Part shown: positions 26,536 through 35,324 of the stretch, one piece after another
Layout of the letters: the number at the start of each line of letters is the position of its first letter
Position numbering within the stretch: position 1 is the stretch's first letter
From: Caulobacter sp.
Lineage (GTDB): Bacteria > Pseudomonadota > Alphaproteobacteria > Caulobacterales > Caulobacteraceae
NCBI GenBank assembly: GCA_017745235.1
Contig: JAGHZU010000003.1
Coordinates: 254,465-318,464 of the forward strand
DNA length: 64,000 nucleotides
Reading direction: 5' to 3'
Translations under genes and position numbers: made by a program
Notes under the pieces: model-generated
What the model was told of the DNA's origin: nothing
Seen by the model: the letters and a program-made list of their open reading frames with translations, nothing else
Database searches by the model: none

Positions 26536-27006
26536 ATGTCACTGAAATTGGCGATCGAGGTGCTGATCGAACAGGATCGGCGAAAGGTCTTCGACCTGCT
26601 GGTCGACTTGAGGCATTACGGTGCCTGGCTACCGCATTCGACGGTGTTCGCGGGCACGGCGGTGATCGCCGCGGGGCCCATCGCGGTGGGCACGACCTAT
26701 GTGGAAACCAGTTTTTGGGGCGCGCGACATGGCTTGGTTACGGCTCTGGAGCCCCCCGCGCGTGTGTCCTATAGCCAACCCATGACTTTAAGACCCGGCT
26801 GGGCGGGCGTGATCGACATCCACATCGACGACGTCTTGGAGGAGGCCGGCGCGAAGACCCGGCTAACGAGATATTTGCGTCTGGATTTTGAGGGTCCTGT
26901 CCGTTTCCTGGACGTCGCCGTTGGCCAGGCTTTCGAAAGAGAGATCCGGCGCACTCAGGCGCGCCTGAAGGCCTACGCCGAGACCTTGCCCCGCGAGGCG
27001 GCCTAG
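26536..27006 (+). CDS. SRPBCC (START-like) family protein
   Basis: A 156-residue protein starting MSLKLAIEVLIEQDRRKVFDLLVDLRHYGAWLP, the typical beginning of polyketide-cyclase/dehydrase-type START folds, where a beta strand is followed by a helix with a conserved Trp. Later strands (VGTTYVETSFWGARHGLVTALEPPARVSYSQ, KTRLTRYLRLDFEGPVRFLD) and the long C-terminal helix fit the fold. The ligand is unknown. It is divergent from cyoA, with 251 bases between them holding both promoters. Confidence 0.75.
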   Translation: MSLKLAIEVLIEQDRRKVFDLLVDLRHYGAWLPHSTVFAGTAVIAAGPIAVGTTYVETSFWGARHGLVTALEPPARVSYSQPMTLRPGWAGVIDIHIDDVLEEAGAKTRLTRYLRLDFEGPVRFLDVAVGQAFEREIRRTQARLKAYAETLPREAA

Positions 27007-27267
27007 CCTAGCCCCTTGGCCGCCAGGCGGCCCGCGCCTGAACGATCAAGCCCGTAAGCAAATAGGCTGTCGACGTGACCATCTGGTTCAACGACAGCCA
27101 AAAGCCCGCAAGCCGCCCCACGCTCGGTCGTGGAAGGGTGAAGACCAAAGGGCGGCGCCAGCGGTCCAAATCGCGGGAGCTGAAATGCCTAGAGGGGTCA
27201 CGCAAGGATCGTCGGGCGCGGCCGGACGTCGAGTGGTGAGCCAACCGACTAGCGCGAGCGGCGTCCG
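27007..27267. other. Intergenic region before the catalase-like gene
   Basis: No confident gene. On the minus strand an open frame ends with a hydrophobic stretch (LAGFWLSLNQMVTSTAYLLTGLIV) that could be a single membrane helix, but it has no leader and no recognisable family, so it was not called. Confidence 0.4.
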
Positions 27268-28263
27268 GTGAGACGATCGGCGCCGTGGGCCGAAACCTAT
27301 GACGGCGGTTCACTGCAACGCGAGGAGCTGTTGTTTCGCGGCATGGCGGCGGAACTCCTCAAACATCACCTCCAGAGCCTTGATCCTTCGATCGTCCGCC
27401 AAGCGCGGTTCATGCACGCCAAAACGGTGGCGGGGGTGACAAACGCATCGCTGATCATCGACCGGCTTGTGCCGGCGGAATTGGCGGTGGGTCATTTTCA
27501 ACCGGGCGACAGCCTGCCGGTGCTTCTGCGTTTCTCAAACGCCAGCGCCGCGCCCCAGGGCGATCCCGCGCCAGATATGCGCGGCCTGGCGCTGAGGATC
27601 GATCTGCCCAGCGGCGGCGTCCACGACCTGCTGCTGGCGAACGCGCCGACGTCGTTTGCCCGCGACGCTCGCCAATTCTTCGTGGTGGCGCTGGCGCTCA
27701 TGGGCGACCGCGACAACTGGCTGGCCAAGCTCGTAGCCGAAATCGGCGTTCCCGAGAGCCGGCGGATCGCGGCCTATCTGCGGTCTCGTCTCAAGTTATG
27801 CCCAAGCTTAGCGCTCGAAAACTTCTGGAGCGGTGGTCCCTATCTTTGGGGCGAAAACCCGGTGCGTTTCGAACTTCGACCAATCAGGTCCGAGAGCGAT
27901 GCGACGCCGCTCGCCCCGATGCGCGGCGAGGCGCTGAGCGTGGACTTGGCGACCCGCTTGGCGCGAGACGACCTGAGCTACCGGTTGGCCGTCCAAAACT
28001 ATGTGGACGCCCGGCGAACGCCGATCGAGGACGCCTCTGTCGATTGGAAGTCCAGCGTATCGCCGCCCGTTGAGATCGCCACGCTCCTGATACCCAGGCA
28101 AGACCTCTTCTCGGCCCAAGGACGTCTGGCCCTGTCCCAGGTCCAGGAGCAGGCCTTCTCGCCATGGAACGCTCCAGCCTCGTTTCGCCCTTTGGGCGGT
28201 CTCAATCGCCTGCGCCGCCTGGCCTATGCGATGAGCGCGGACATGCGAGCGGGCGAACGATGA
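27268..28263 (+). CDS. Catalase-like (heme-dependent) protein
   Basis: A 331-residue protein related to catalases. RFMHAKTVAGVTNASLIID corresponds to the distal-histidine HAKG region; LPVLLRFSNASAAPQGDPAPDMRGLALRIDLPSGGVHDLLLANAPTSFARDARQFFVVA follows the classic V-R-F-S, D-x-R-G-x-A and N-x-P-x-F-F series; and AFSPWNAPASFRPLGGLNRLRR matches the end of small catalase-like proteins. The proximal R-x-F-x-Y-x-D heme ligand of full catalases is not seen, as in the short family members, so peroxidase or other heme chemistry is likely rather than strong catalase activity. No signal peptide. The start is a GTG; an ATG at 27343 is an alternative. It precedes the bufferin operon on the same strand. 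Confidence 0.75.
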   Translation: MRRSAPWAETYDGGSLQREELLFRGMAAELLKHHLQSLDPSIVRQARFMHAKTVAGVTNASLIIDRLVPAELAVGHFQPGDSLPVLLRFSNASAAPQGDPAPDMRGLALRIDLPSGGVHDLLLANAPTSFARDARQFFVVALALMGDRDNWLAKLVAEIGVPESRRIAAYLRSRLKLCPSLALENFWSGGPYLWGENPVRFELRPIRSESDATPLAPMRGEALSVDLATRLARDDLSYRLAVQNYVDARRTPIEDASVDWKSSVSPPVEIATLLIPRQDLFSAQGRLALSQVQEQAFSPWNAPASFRPLGGLNRLRRLAYAMSADMRAGER

Positions 28264-28575
28264 TTGTCGAACGCGCAACCCGAGATCGGAATTGCTTCGC
28301 CTTTCACGGACTTAAGACCAGGACCCGTCCGGACGCGGTCGCGCAATCCAAAACGAACCGCCGCAAGATCGCGCAAGATTGGAAGCCCCTGATGGCTTAG
28401 CCAAGTGGTCAGCCGCATCCAAAAGGACAGGTGCGGTCGATTTGGTTGGAAGCAGAATTTGACCCGCATCCGATAATAACGCGACGGGTCTTAGGCGGCG
28501 CTTCCTGTCGATGATGTGATCCAAAACTGCCGCAGCCCCTCTGGGGAGCGACGTATTCTCTCAAGGAGATCAAGG
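28264..28575. other. Leader region of the bufferin operon
   Basis: 312 bases without a gene between the catalase-like stop and bufA. Composition is lower in GC than the neighbourhood in its first half. The bufA ribosome-binding site AAGGAG lies at the end. In Caulobacter bufferin operons are reported to be controlled by an ECF sigma factor, but I could not place a convincing -35/-10 pair here. Confidence 0.4.
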
Positions 28576-28899
28576 ATGTCTAACAAAGTCTCGGCGATCG
28601 TCATCGGCGCCCTGATCACGGCGGGCGCTGCGGCCCCCGTCTTCGCCGGTCAACTGACCCCGGCCGATCGCGAAAAGCTCAAGGCCGATCACACCGCCCT
28701 GGTCAAGGCCGGCAAGGTCGAGCCGTGCTTTGGCGCGGCGCTGAAGGGCAAGAACGACTGCTACGCGGGCGCTGGCACCACCTGCGCGGCGACCAGCACC
28801 GTCGACTACCAGGGCAACGCCTTCAAGCTGGTCCCCACCGGCACCTGCGTCTCGATCAAGACCCCGAAGGGTCCTGGCAGCCTGACGCCCAAGTCGTAA
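28576..28899 (+). CDS. bufA1: Bufferin precursor (DUF2282 family copper-binding modified peptide)
   Basis: A 107-residue precursor starting [20 protein letters not shown] with a clear Sec signal peptide ending near VFAG. The mature part has four cysteines at 51, 62, 70 and 91 in the DUF2282 arrangement: [22 protein letters not shown], then KLVPTGTC. In studied bufferins the two central cysteines are converted to thiooxazole rings by the BufB-BufC enzyme, and the exported peptide binds copper in the periplasm. AAGGAG stands directly before the ATG. It is followed by a 12-bp hairpin and then bufB, bufC and a DoxX-type gene, the standard operon order. Here the usual EKC motif reads EPC. Confidence 0.92.
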   Translation: MSNKVSAIVIGALITAGAAAPVFAGQLTPADREKLKADHTALVKAGKVEPCFGAALKGKNDCYAGAGTTCAATSTVDYQGNAFKLVPTGTCVSIKTPKGPGSLTPKS

Positions 28900-28909
28900 T
28901 CGCGCCTGG

Positions 28910-28940
28910 ATCGGGCGGCCCTGCTCCCGGGCCGCCCGAT
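28910..28940 (+). terminator. Strong hairpin between bufA and bufB
   Basis: ATCGGGCGGCCC and GGGCCGCCCGAT form a perfect 12-bp stem with a 7-base loop, 10 bases after the bufA stop and 39 bases before bufB. There is no T run. It probably acts as a partial terminator or 3' stabiliser, giving more precursor than enzyme transcript. Confidence 0.65.
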
Positions 28941-28979
28941 CACCCAGCGCTTGCCACGCTTTCGAACGAGACGATCGCC

Positions 28980-29909
28980 ATGACGCCCGCGCCAGACAGG
29001 GCCGCTTTCTCAGCCGGAGAACGTTCTTTTCCGTGCCCGCGCGCGCAGCCCGATCTTGGCTGGACATCTCATGCCGGCGTCGGCCTCAAGCCGCAGCATA
29101 TTGGCGACATCATCGCCCAGCAGCCACAGATCGGCTTCTTCGAGATCCACGCGGAAAACTATATGGGCGCGGGCGGTCCGCCGCATCGCCACCTCACCGC
29201 TATTCGAGAGCGTCACCCCTTATCGATCCACGGGGTCGGCCTATCGCTTGGCGCCGCCGCGCCGCTCGACACCGAGCATCTCGAGCGGCTCGCCGCCCTG
29301 GTGCTGCGTTATGAGCCCGCGCTGATCTCCGAGCATCTGGCTTGGTCGTCTCAAGACGGCCGCTTCCTGGCGGACCTGCTGCCGCCAGCCTATACGCCCG
29401 CCCTCCTGCGCCAGGTGATCGACCATATTGACCAAGTCCAAAGCCGGCTGAGCCGGCGGATCCTGCTCGAAAACCCGTCGACCTATCTGACCTTCGAAGA
29501 AAGCACGATCGAAGAGACCGAGTTTCTGGACGAGGTCGCCCGGCGCACCGGTTGCGGGCTGCTGCTGGACGTCAACAACGTCTACGTCGCTTCCATCAAC
29601 CTGGGCCGCGATCCATCCGCCTATCTGGCGGCCTTTCCCCTCTCGCGTGTCGGTGAAATCCATCTGGCCGGGCACGCATCCCGCCTCGACGCGAACGGCG
29701 CCCCCCTGTTGATCGACGCCCACGACCGCGCTGTGGCCGAGCCGGTCTGGGCGCTTTACCGCTGGGTCATCGACAGGCTGGGACCAACGCCAACGCTGAT
29801 CGAGCGCGACGCCGACATTCCGCCCTGGCCGGTGCTCTATGCCGAGGCCCAGCGCGCCCAGGACCTGATGACCGCTTTGCCGGGAGACGCGCTTGCTCTC
29901 GTCCGCTGA
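28980..29909 (+). CDS. bufB: BufB: DUF692 multinuclear iron oxygenase for bufferin maturation
   Basis: A 309-residue protein of the DUF692 family (MbnB/TglH/BufB), TIM-barrel enzymes with two or three iron ions that oxidise cysteine residues of a partner peptide. Visible metal-site motifs are [59 protein letters not shown] and IDAHDRAV, all typical. The ATG at 28980 opens the conserved region; the ORF track reads 85 codons further upstream through bufA in another frame. bufC overlaps its end by 17 bases, so the two are translated together. It is predicted to modify the bufferin at 28576. Confidence 0.93.
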   Translation: MTPAPDRAAFSAGERSFPCPRAQPDLGWTSHAGVGLKPQHIGDIIAQQPQIGFFEIHAENYMGAGGPPHRHLTAIRERHPLSIHGVGLSLGAAAPLDTEHLERLAALVLRYEPALISEHLAWSSQDGRFLADLLPPAYTPALLRQVIDHIDQVQSRLSRRILLENPSTYLTFEESTIEETEFLDEVARRTGCGLLLDVNNVYVASINLGRDPSAYLAAFPLSRVGEIHLAGHASRLDANGAPLLIDAHDRAVAEPVWALYRWVIDRLGPTPTLIERDADIPPWPVLYAEAQRAQDLMTALPGDALALVR

Positions 29910-30690
29910 CCGTCAAGAACAATTCGCCGCCGCGATCCTGGATGCTGGCCGGCCCATTCCGATCGGTCTTTGGACGCCGCCCGGCGCTGACCGTCAGGAG
30001 CGCTTCGCCGTCTACCGCAACAATGTCGCCGTTGGCCTGATCGAGGCGCTGCGATCAAGCTACCCCGTCGTCGATCGCCTGGTCGGAGGGGCGTTCTTCA
30101 CGGCCATGGCCAGGATGCACGCCCTGGCTCATCCGCCGCGCTCGCCGGTGCTGCTCGACTATGGCGGCGACTTTCCCGCGTTTGTCGCCGCCTTCGAACC
30201 GGCCAGCGCCCTACCCTATCTTGCGGATGTCGCGCGGCTCGAATGGGCCTGGCTTGAGGCCTATCACGCCGCCGACGCCGTTGCGCTGACGATCGAGGAC
30301 ATTCGTGGCATCCCCGCCGAAGCGGCCCTGCATCTGCGCCTGACGCTGCACCCCTCGGTCAGGGCGCTGGCCTTCACGCATCCGGCCCTGACGATCTGGC
30401 GCGGCCACCAGGGTCAGAACGATCCGGCCGAGTTGAGCATCGACGACGACGCCGAACACGTGCTGGTGGCCCGCCCTGAGGCGGACGTCGCGACCATGAT
30501 CCTGTCGGCCGGAGAATTGCGCTTTCTCGACGCCATCACCTTGGGCGGAACGCTCACAGACGCAACCGAGGCCGCCGTCGCAGCCCAGTCCGGCATCGAC
30601 ATCGGCGACCTGCTGGCGCGGCTGTTCGGCATTGGCGCCTTCGCCGGATTCAGTATCGCCGCGCCGCCCATCCCAGGAGAGTCTCGATGA
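29893..30690 (+). CDS. bufC: BufC: DUF2063 partner protein of BufB
   Basis: A 265-residue protein with a TTG start at 29893, preceded by GGGAG at six bases and overlapping bufB. The N-terminal part is the DUF2063 (MbnC-like) domain: [86 protein letters not shown]. The C-terminal part ([27 protein letters not shown]) resembles the small DNA-binding-like domain seen in these partners. In the related MbnBC system the partner recruits the precursor peptide to the iron enzyme. Its stop overlaps the start of the DoxX gene (ATGA). Confidence 0.9.
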   Translation: MLSSADRQEQFAAAILDAGRPIPIGLWTPPGADRQERFAVYRNNVAVGLIEALRSSYPVVDRLVGGAFFTAMARMHALAHPPRSPVLLDYGGDFPAFVAAFEPASALPYLADVARLEWAWLEAYHAADAVALTIEDIRGIPAEAALHLRLTLHPSVRALAFTHPALTIWRGHQGQNDPAELSIDDDAEHVLVARPEADVATMILSAGELRFLDAITLGGTLTDATEAAVAAQSGIDIGDLLARLFGIGAFAGFSIAAPPIPGESR

Positions 30691-31169
30691 CGACCACGGT
30701 CCAAATGCAAGCGGCCCAGCGCGCCATCGCTATCGGGGTCTCGAGACTGGGGGCTTTGGGCCGGGTGCTCGCGCCGCCGGTTGTGCGCATCGCTCTGGCC
30801 CTGCCCTTCCTGCGATCGGGCCTGACGCGTTGGGACCCGTTCCCCACGCTTTCGATCGGAACCCAGTTCCTGTTTGAAACTCAGTTCAAACTGCATCTCT
30901 TCGGTCAGGTTCTTGATCTGCCCGCGCCGCTGGTGCTGGCCTATCTCACGGCCATCGCGGAAATCGCCCTGCCGGTCCTCGTTCTCGCCGGTTTGGCGAC
31001 GCGCGTGGCGGCGCTGGGTTTGCTCGTGATGACAGCGGTGATCCAGCTCATCGTTCCCGAGGGCTGGGTCAATTTTCACCTCTACTGGGCCGGCCTGGCG
31101 CTGGCCTTGATCGCGCTCGGGCCGGGTCCGGTCTCACTCGACCACATCCTTGCTCGGCGCGTGCGATGA
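30687..31169 (+). CDS. DoxX-family membrane protein of the bufferin operon (BufD)
   Basis: A 160-residue membrane protein with about four helices: RIALALPFLRSGLTRWD (the DoxX start), LVLAYLTAIAEIALPVLVLAGLATRVAALGLLVMTAVIQLIVP, and NFHLYWAGLALALIALGPGPVSLDHIL. DoxX-type proteins close many bufferin operons, and this one overlaps bufC by four bases, so it belongs to the same unit. Its job in copper handling is not established; DoxX proteins are linked to quinone or thiol redox in membranes. The next gene starts 54 bases later on the same strand. Confidence 0.85.
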   Translation: MTTTVQMQAAQRAIAIGVSRLGALGRVLAPPVVRIALALPFLRSGLTRWDPFPTLSIGTQFLFETQFKLHLFGQVLDLPAPLVLAYLTAIAEIALPVLVLAGLATRVAALGLLVMTAVIQLIVPEGWVNFHLYWAGLALALIALGPGPVSLDHILARRVR

Positions 31170-31223
31170 CCAGCCCGAGGGCGGCCCCACAGTCTGGCTG
31201 TATGATAATGAACGGGAGGTCAC

Positions 31224-33509
31224 ATGTCGGACGATGACCTAGACGGGGTCGCGCCCTATTCGGGGCCGGCGGGCGGTTGGGGCGCTCTGGGCGCGGTGGC
31301 TCGCGCCGTGCGCGATCAGATGGGCGCCAGTCCCGACACCCGCGCCCTGCTGCAGATGAACCAGCCCGACGGGTTTGATTGCCCCGGCTGCGCCTGGCCC
31401 GATCCCAAGCACGCCTCCTCATTTGAATTTTGCGAGAACGGCGCCAAGGCGGTTACCTGGGAAGCCACCGGCAAGCGCGCGGGCCCCGATTTCTTCGCCC
31501 GCCACAGCGTCTCGGACCTCTGGACCTGGTCTGACTACGCGCTGGAAGACGTCGGCCGATTGACGACGCCGCTGCGCTACGATCCGCGGACCGGTCACTT
31601 CACGCCGATCGCCTGGGAAGAGGCCTTCGCGCGCATCGGCGCGGCGATGCGCGCGATGGACCATGCCGACCAGATGGAGTTCTACACCTCCGGGCGCGCC
31701 TCCAACGAAGCGGCCTTCCTTTACCAGCTTCTCGCCCGCGCCTACGGCACGAACAATTTTCCCGACTGCTCCAACATGTGCCACGAGGCCACGAGCGTGG
31801 GACTGCCCCAGGCGATCGGCGTCGGCAAGGGGACCGTGACCCTCGAAGATTTCGAAGCCGCCGATGCGGTCTTCTGCATAGGCCACAATCCCGGAACCAA
31901 TCATCCTCGGATGCTGGGGACCTTGCGGGAGGTCTCGCGGCGCGGCGCGCCGATCATCGTGGTCAATCCGATGCGCGAGCGCGGACTGGAGCGTTTCCAA
32001 GACCCACAAGCGCCCATTGAGATGGTGACGTTCAGCGCCACGCCCCTGGCCTCGGCCTATCACCAGGTCCGGGTCGGCGGCGACGCGGCCCTGTTCAAGG
32101 GCATGATGAGGGCGTTGCTGGACGCCGACGCCGCGAGTTTGGCGGCCGGAGGCCAAGGCCTGCTCGACCGCCCCTTCATCGCCAAGCACACCACCGGATT
32201 CGAGGCCTTGGTCGCCGACCTCGCCAGGCTTGACTGGGCCGAGGTCGAAAGGCGATCTGGTCTCAGCCAGGCCGTCATCACCGACATCGCCCGGGTCTAT
32301 TGGGAGTCCGAGCGCGTCATCGTCTGCTACGGCATGGGCCTGACCCAGCATCGCCATGGCACCGAGAACGTCCAGCAGTTGACCAACCTGCTGCTGTTGC
32401 GGGGCAATATCGGCAAGCCTGGCGCGGGTATCTGTCCCTTGCGCGGCCATAGCAACGTCCAGGGCGACCGCACCGTCGGCATCACCGAAATCCCGACCGA
32501 GCCCTTCCTGGCCCGATTGGATCGAACCTTCGGCATCACGAGCCCGCGCAAACATGGCCACAACGCCGTCGAGGCCGTCGAGGCCATGGCCAGCGGACGG
32601 GCCAAGGGCTTCATCGGGCTAGGGGGCAATCTTGCCGCGGCCATGCCCGATCCTGAGGCGACCTTCGCGGCGTTCCGCGGACTGGATCTCAGCGTCCAGA
32701 TCTGCACCAAGCTCAACCGCACCTGCCTGCTCGTGGCCAAGGAGAGCCTGATCCTGCCCTGCCTTGGACGCACCGAACTGGATTTGCAGGCTGAAGGTCC
32801 CCAGGCCGTGACCGTCGAGGATTCGATGTCGATGGTTCACGCCTCGCGCGGACGATTGCGGCCGGCCTCGCCGGACCTGCGATCCGAACCGGCGATCATC
32901 GCGGGGATCGCCAAGGCGGCTCTGCCCGGCGCGACGATCGACTGGGACGGCCTGATCGCTAACTATGACCGTATCCGCGAAAAGATCGAAGCGGTTTTCC
33001 CGGACTTCCACGATTTCAACCGCCGCGTCAGGGTCAAGGGTGGCTTTCGGCTGCGTGTGGGCGCGGCCAGGCGCGAATGGGACACGCCGGACGGTAAGGC
33101 GCATTTCATCGTGTTCCCGGGAACCGATGAAGACGAGGGCAAGAGCGACGGTCCGCTGACGCTGGCGACGATCCGCAGCCACGACCAGTACAACACCACC
33201 ATCTACGGCCTCAACGACCGCTATCGCGGCGTGACCGGGCGGCGCGATGTCGTGTTCGTCAACGCCGAGGACCTGGCGAGCCTGGGGCTAGAGCATGGTG
33301 ACCGAGTCGACGTCGTGGCGGGTCCAGGGCGGATTCTGGCCGGTCAGACGGCCCTGGCCCACGCCATCTCGCGCGGATCGGTGGCGGCCTACTATCCCGA
33401 GGCCAACTGTCTGGTCGCCCTCGACGATCACGACAAGCGCAGCGGCACGCCCTCGTACAAATCCATCCCGGTCACGCTGCGTCGCTCGCCGCCGCCTGAG
33501 GCCGCCTGA
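31224..33509 (+). CDS. YdeP-type molybdopterin oxidoreductase (formate dehydrogenase-like)
   Basis: A 761-residue cytosolic protein of the FdhF/YdeP group. Cys53, Cys56 and Cys70 (GFDCPGCAWPDP, FEFCENG) may bind an iron-sulfur cluster or zinc. Cys186-His187 (NMCHEATSVGL) align with the Sec-His pair that ligates molybdenum in FdhF. Further family segments are FCIGHNPGTNHPRMLGTL, VVNPMRERGLERF, GMGLTQHRHGTENVQQLTNLLLLRGNIGKPGAGICPLRGHSNVQGDRT and, near the end, RSHDQYNTTIYGLNDRYRGV and PEANCLVALDDHDKRSGTPSYKSIPV, which bind the pterin cofactor. No Tat signal. GGGAGGT precedes the ATG. It heads an operon with an unknown protein, fdhD and moeA. The substrate of YdeP-type enzymes is uncertain. Confidence 0.92.
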   Translation: MSDDDLDGVAPYSGPAGGWGALGAVARAVRDQMGASPDTRALLQMNQPDGFDCPGCAWPDPKHASSFEFCENGAKAVTWEATGKRAGPDFFARHSVSDLWTWSDYALEDVGRLTTPLRYDPRTGHFTPIAWEEAFARIGAAMRAMDHADQMEFYTSGRASNEAAFLYQLLARAYGTNNFPDCSNMCHEATSVGLPQAIGVGKGTVTLEDFEAADAVFCIGHNPGTNHPRMLGTLREVSRRGAPIIVVNPMRERGLERFQDPQAPIEMVTFSATPLASAYHQVRVGGDAALFKGMMRALLDADAASLAAGGQGLLDRPFIAKHTTGFEALVADLARLDWAEVERRSGLSQAVITDIARVYWESERVIVCYGMGLTQHRHGTENVQQLTNLLLLRGNIGKPGAGICPLRGHSNVQGDRTVGITEIPTEPFLARLDRTFGITSPRKHGHNAVEAVEAMASGRAKGFIGLGGNLAAAMPDPEATFAAFRGLDLSVQICTKLNRTCLLVAKESLILPCLGRTELDLQAEGPQAVTVEDSMSMVHASRGRLRPASPDLRSEPAIIAGIAKAALPGATIDWDGLIANYDRIREKIEAVFPDFHDFNRRVRVKGGFRLRVGAARREWDTPDGKAHFIVFPGTDEDEGKSDGPLTLATIRSHDQYNTTIYGLNDRYRGVTGRRDVVFVNAEDLASLGLEHGDRVDVVAGPGRILAGQTALAHAISRGSVAAYYPEANCLVALDDHDKRSGTPSYKSIPVTLRRSPPPEAA

Positions 33510-33516
33510 AACGGAA

Positions 33517-34512
33517 ATGCCCATGTCGAGACGGCGCGTTCTCGTCTACTTCGCCTGGAGCCGGCCCGAGGAAATCGGAGCGCCGTTGACCACCATCGAC
33601 GATCGCTTTCCAGCGATCTTCGAGCTGCGCCGGCTCTTTTATCCGCGGTTCGAACCGCTGGCCGATCCTGACCTGGTCGACCAAGGCATCGGCGGCTTCC
33701 TGGATCATGTGCAAAAGAAGAATTTCGTCGCCTTCGCCGATCAGACCCAGGCGCTGACCGGCCAACCGGTGCTGCAGGTCGAGCGCGTCACGGACGATGG
33801 CGTGATCACCCGCCTCGATCAGGCCCTGATCGCCGACTTCGACACCATCGTGGTGATCAGCTTTGACTCGGTTCGAACCCGGCAGATCGCCGATCCGAGC
33901 GAAGTGGCCGCGGTGCGTGGCTTCCTCGATCATCCGGACCATGTGATGTTCGTCTGCCCCCATCACGATATCGGCGGACTCGACGGACAGGTCGGCGACG
34001 GTCTTTTTGAACGCCAGCGGCTCGAGCACGCCCATCACGCAGACGGCGCCATCCCGCCCAGGCAGGCCTTCGGCCAATTCGCCCGAAGCCTCCTTGAGGG
34101 TCTCGACGTGCCCGTCCTCAACCGGTTCGGCCTTCGGCCCGCCGTCGAGCCCGACGGTTCGCCCGCCACGATCCTGGCGGATCGCGACCAGGATCGGCTG
34201 GGCTTCCTCGATGGCGTCGGGCGCTTCAACCTTCATCCCCACCTGCCCCATTTCGAGCGGGTCGGCGGCGGCCTGGCCGGTATGAACGTCCTCGCGCGCC
34301 AGCCGGCTGATCTTTCCGCGCCCGCCCATCCGTTTTTGTCACAAGGCCACACGGCCTTCGACGCACTGCTGCAGTCGACGACGGAGCGCTTTGCCGGCGC
34401 ACTGCTGGTCTGCGACGCGACCTTGTTCAGCTCCACCGTCGGGGGCCTGGACCACCTGCGGCGCTTCTGGGCCAACATCATCGAGCGGCCCGCTGGCGCG
34501 CTTCGCCCATGA
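33517..34512 (+). CDS. Unrecognised protein in the molybdoenzyme operon (possible GATase1-like fold)
   Basis: About 331 residues starting MPMSRRRVLVYFAWSRPEEIG (ATG at 33517, or 33523), eight bases after the oxidoreductase stop, and overlapping fdhD by four bases (ATGA). I do not recognise a named family. Two patches suggest a flavodoxin-like or class I amidotransferase-like fold: FDTIVVISFDSVRTRQIADPSEVAAVRGFLDHPDHVMFVCPHHDIGG, a strand-turn-helix layout, and LLVCDATLFSSTVGGLDHLRRFWANIIE near the end. There is no signal peptide, no cysteine-rich motif and no membrane helix; one cysteine (CPHHD) sits where an amidotransferase nucleophile could be. Histidines are frequent (HAHHADG, HPHLPHF). 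Operon position implies a role in maturation or activity of the molybdoenzyme. Confidence 0.7.
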   Translation: MPMSRRRVLVYFAWSRPEEIGAPLTTIDDRFPAIFELRRLFYPRFEPLADPDLVDQGIGGFLDHVQKKNFVAFADQTQALTGQPVLQVERVTDDGVITRLDQALIADFDTIVVISFDSVRTRQIADPSEVAAVRGFLDHPDHVMFVCPHHDIGGLDGQVGDGLFERQRLEHAHHADGAIPPRQAFGQFARSLLEGLDVPVLNRFGLRPAVEPDGSPATILADRDQDRLGFLDGVGRFNLHPHLPHFERVGGGLAGMNVLARQPADLSAPAHPFLSQGHTAFDALLQSTTERFAGALLVCDATLFSSTVGGLDHLRRFWANIIERPAGALRP

Positions 34513-35324
34513 CAAGCGACGCCCTGACCACATCGGCCTTTCGCCGCGTCGCCGCGGACGGATCGGCGCGGACGATCGCGCGAGACGTGGCCCGAGAAAC
34601 CCCCGTGGCGATCGAGTTCAACGGTCTGGGCTACGCGGTTCTGATGGCTTCGCCGGGGGATCTTGACGATCTGGCCCATGGGTTCGCGCTGGCCGAACGG
34701 GTAATTGATCGCCCCGAAGACATTCTGAGCGTCCACCGGCATGACGTGGCCGGGGGATGTTTGCTCAGGATCCAGCTTGCCCCGCGGTGCGCCGCGCGCG
34801 TGGTCGACCGGGTGCGCCATCGCGTCGCCGAGTCGGGTTGTGGCCTGTGCGGGATCTCCAATCTCGAGCAAGCGCTGCGCCCGTTGCCGTTGGTGCGCGC
34901 CAGGACCTTCGCCGACGATGCGGCCGTGCTACGGGCCCTGGATGCGCTGCCGAACTGGCAGGCGCTCAATCGCCAGACCGGGGCGGTCCACGCCGCGGCG
35001 ATCTGTGGGGCTGACGGAACCATCCGGTTGGCGCGTGAGGACGTCGGCCGCCACAACGCCTTCGACAAGGCGATTGGCGCGATGCGGCGCGCTGGCATGG
35101 ATTGGGAGGGCGGCTTTGCCCTGCTGTCATCCCGTTGCTCCTACGATCTCGTCGAAAAGGCCGTGCTCTCCGGCTGCCCCATGCTGGCGACGATTTCCGC
35201 CCCGACGAGTTTGGCGATCACACGGGCGGCAGGCGCGAAGTTGCCGCTGCGCGTGCTCGTCCGGCCTGATGCGCTTCTGATCGCCCAGCCCAACGCGGGG
35301 GCCTCCACCGGCGGCCCCTCATGA
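34509..35324 (+). CDS. fdhD: Formate dehydrogenase accessory sulfurtransferase FdhD
   Basis: A 271-residue cytosolic protein. FdhD hands sulfur from the IscS desulfurase to the molybdenum cofactor of formate dehydrogenase-type enzymes. Visible are RETPVAIEFNGLGYAVLMASPGDLDDLAHGFALAERVI, the sulfur-carrier C-x-x-C as CGLCG (Cys111, Cys114), GAVHAAAICGADGTIRLAREDVGRHNAFDKAIG and LLSSRCSYDLVEKAVLSGCPMLATISAPTSLAI. It overlaps the gene before and the moeA gene after by four bases each, so it is translationally coupled to both. Its presence argues that the YdeP-type enzyme needs a sulfurated cofactor. Confidence 0.93.
   Translation: MTSDALTTSAFRRVAADGSARTIARDVARETPVAIEFNGLGYAVLMASPGDLDDLAHGFALAERVIDRPEDILSVHRHDVAGGCLLRIQLAPRCAARVVDRVRHRVAESGCGLCGISNLEQALRPLPLVRARTFADDAAVLRALDALPNWQALNRQTGAVHAAAICGADGTIRLAREDVGRHNAFDKAIGAMRRAGMDWEGGFALLSSRCSYDLVEKAVLSGCPMLATISAPTSLAITRAAGAKLPLRVLVRPDALLIAQPNAGASTGGPS

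Noticed and set aside
27008-27313. Minus-strand ORF ending in a hydrophobic stretch
   Set aside because: One possible helix but no leader and no family; overlaps the start of the catalase-like gene. Not strong enough to call.
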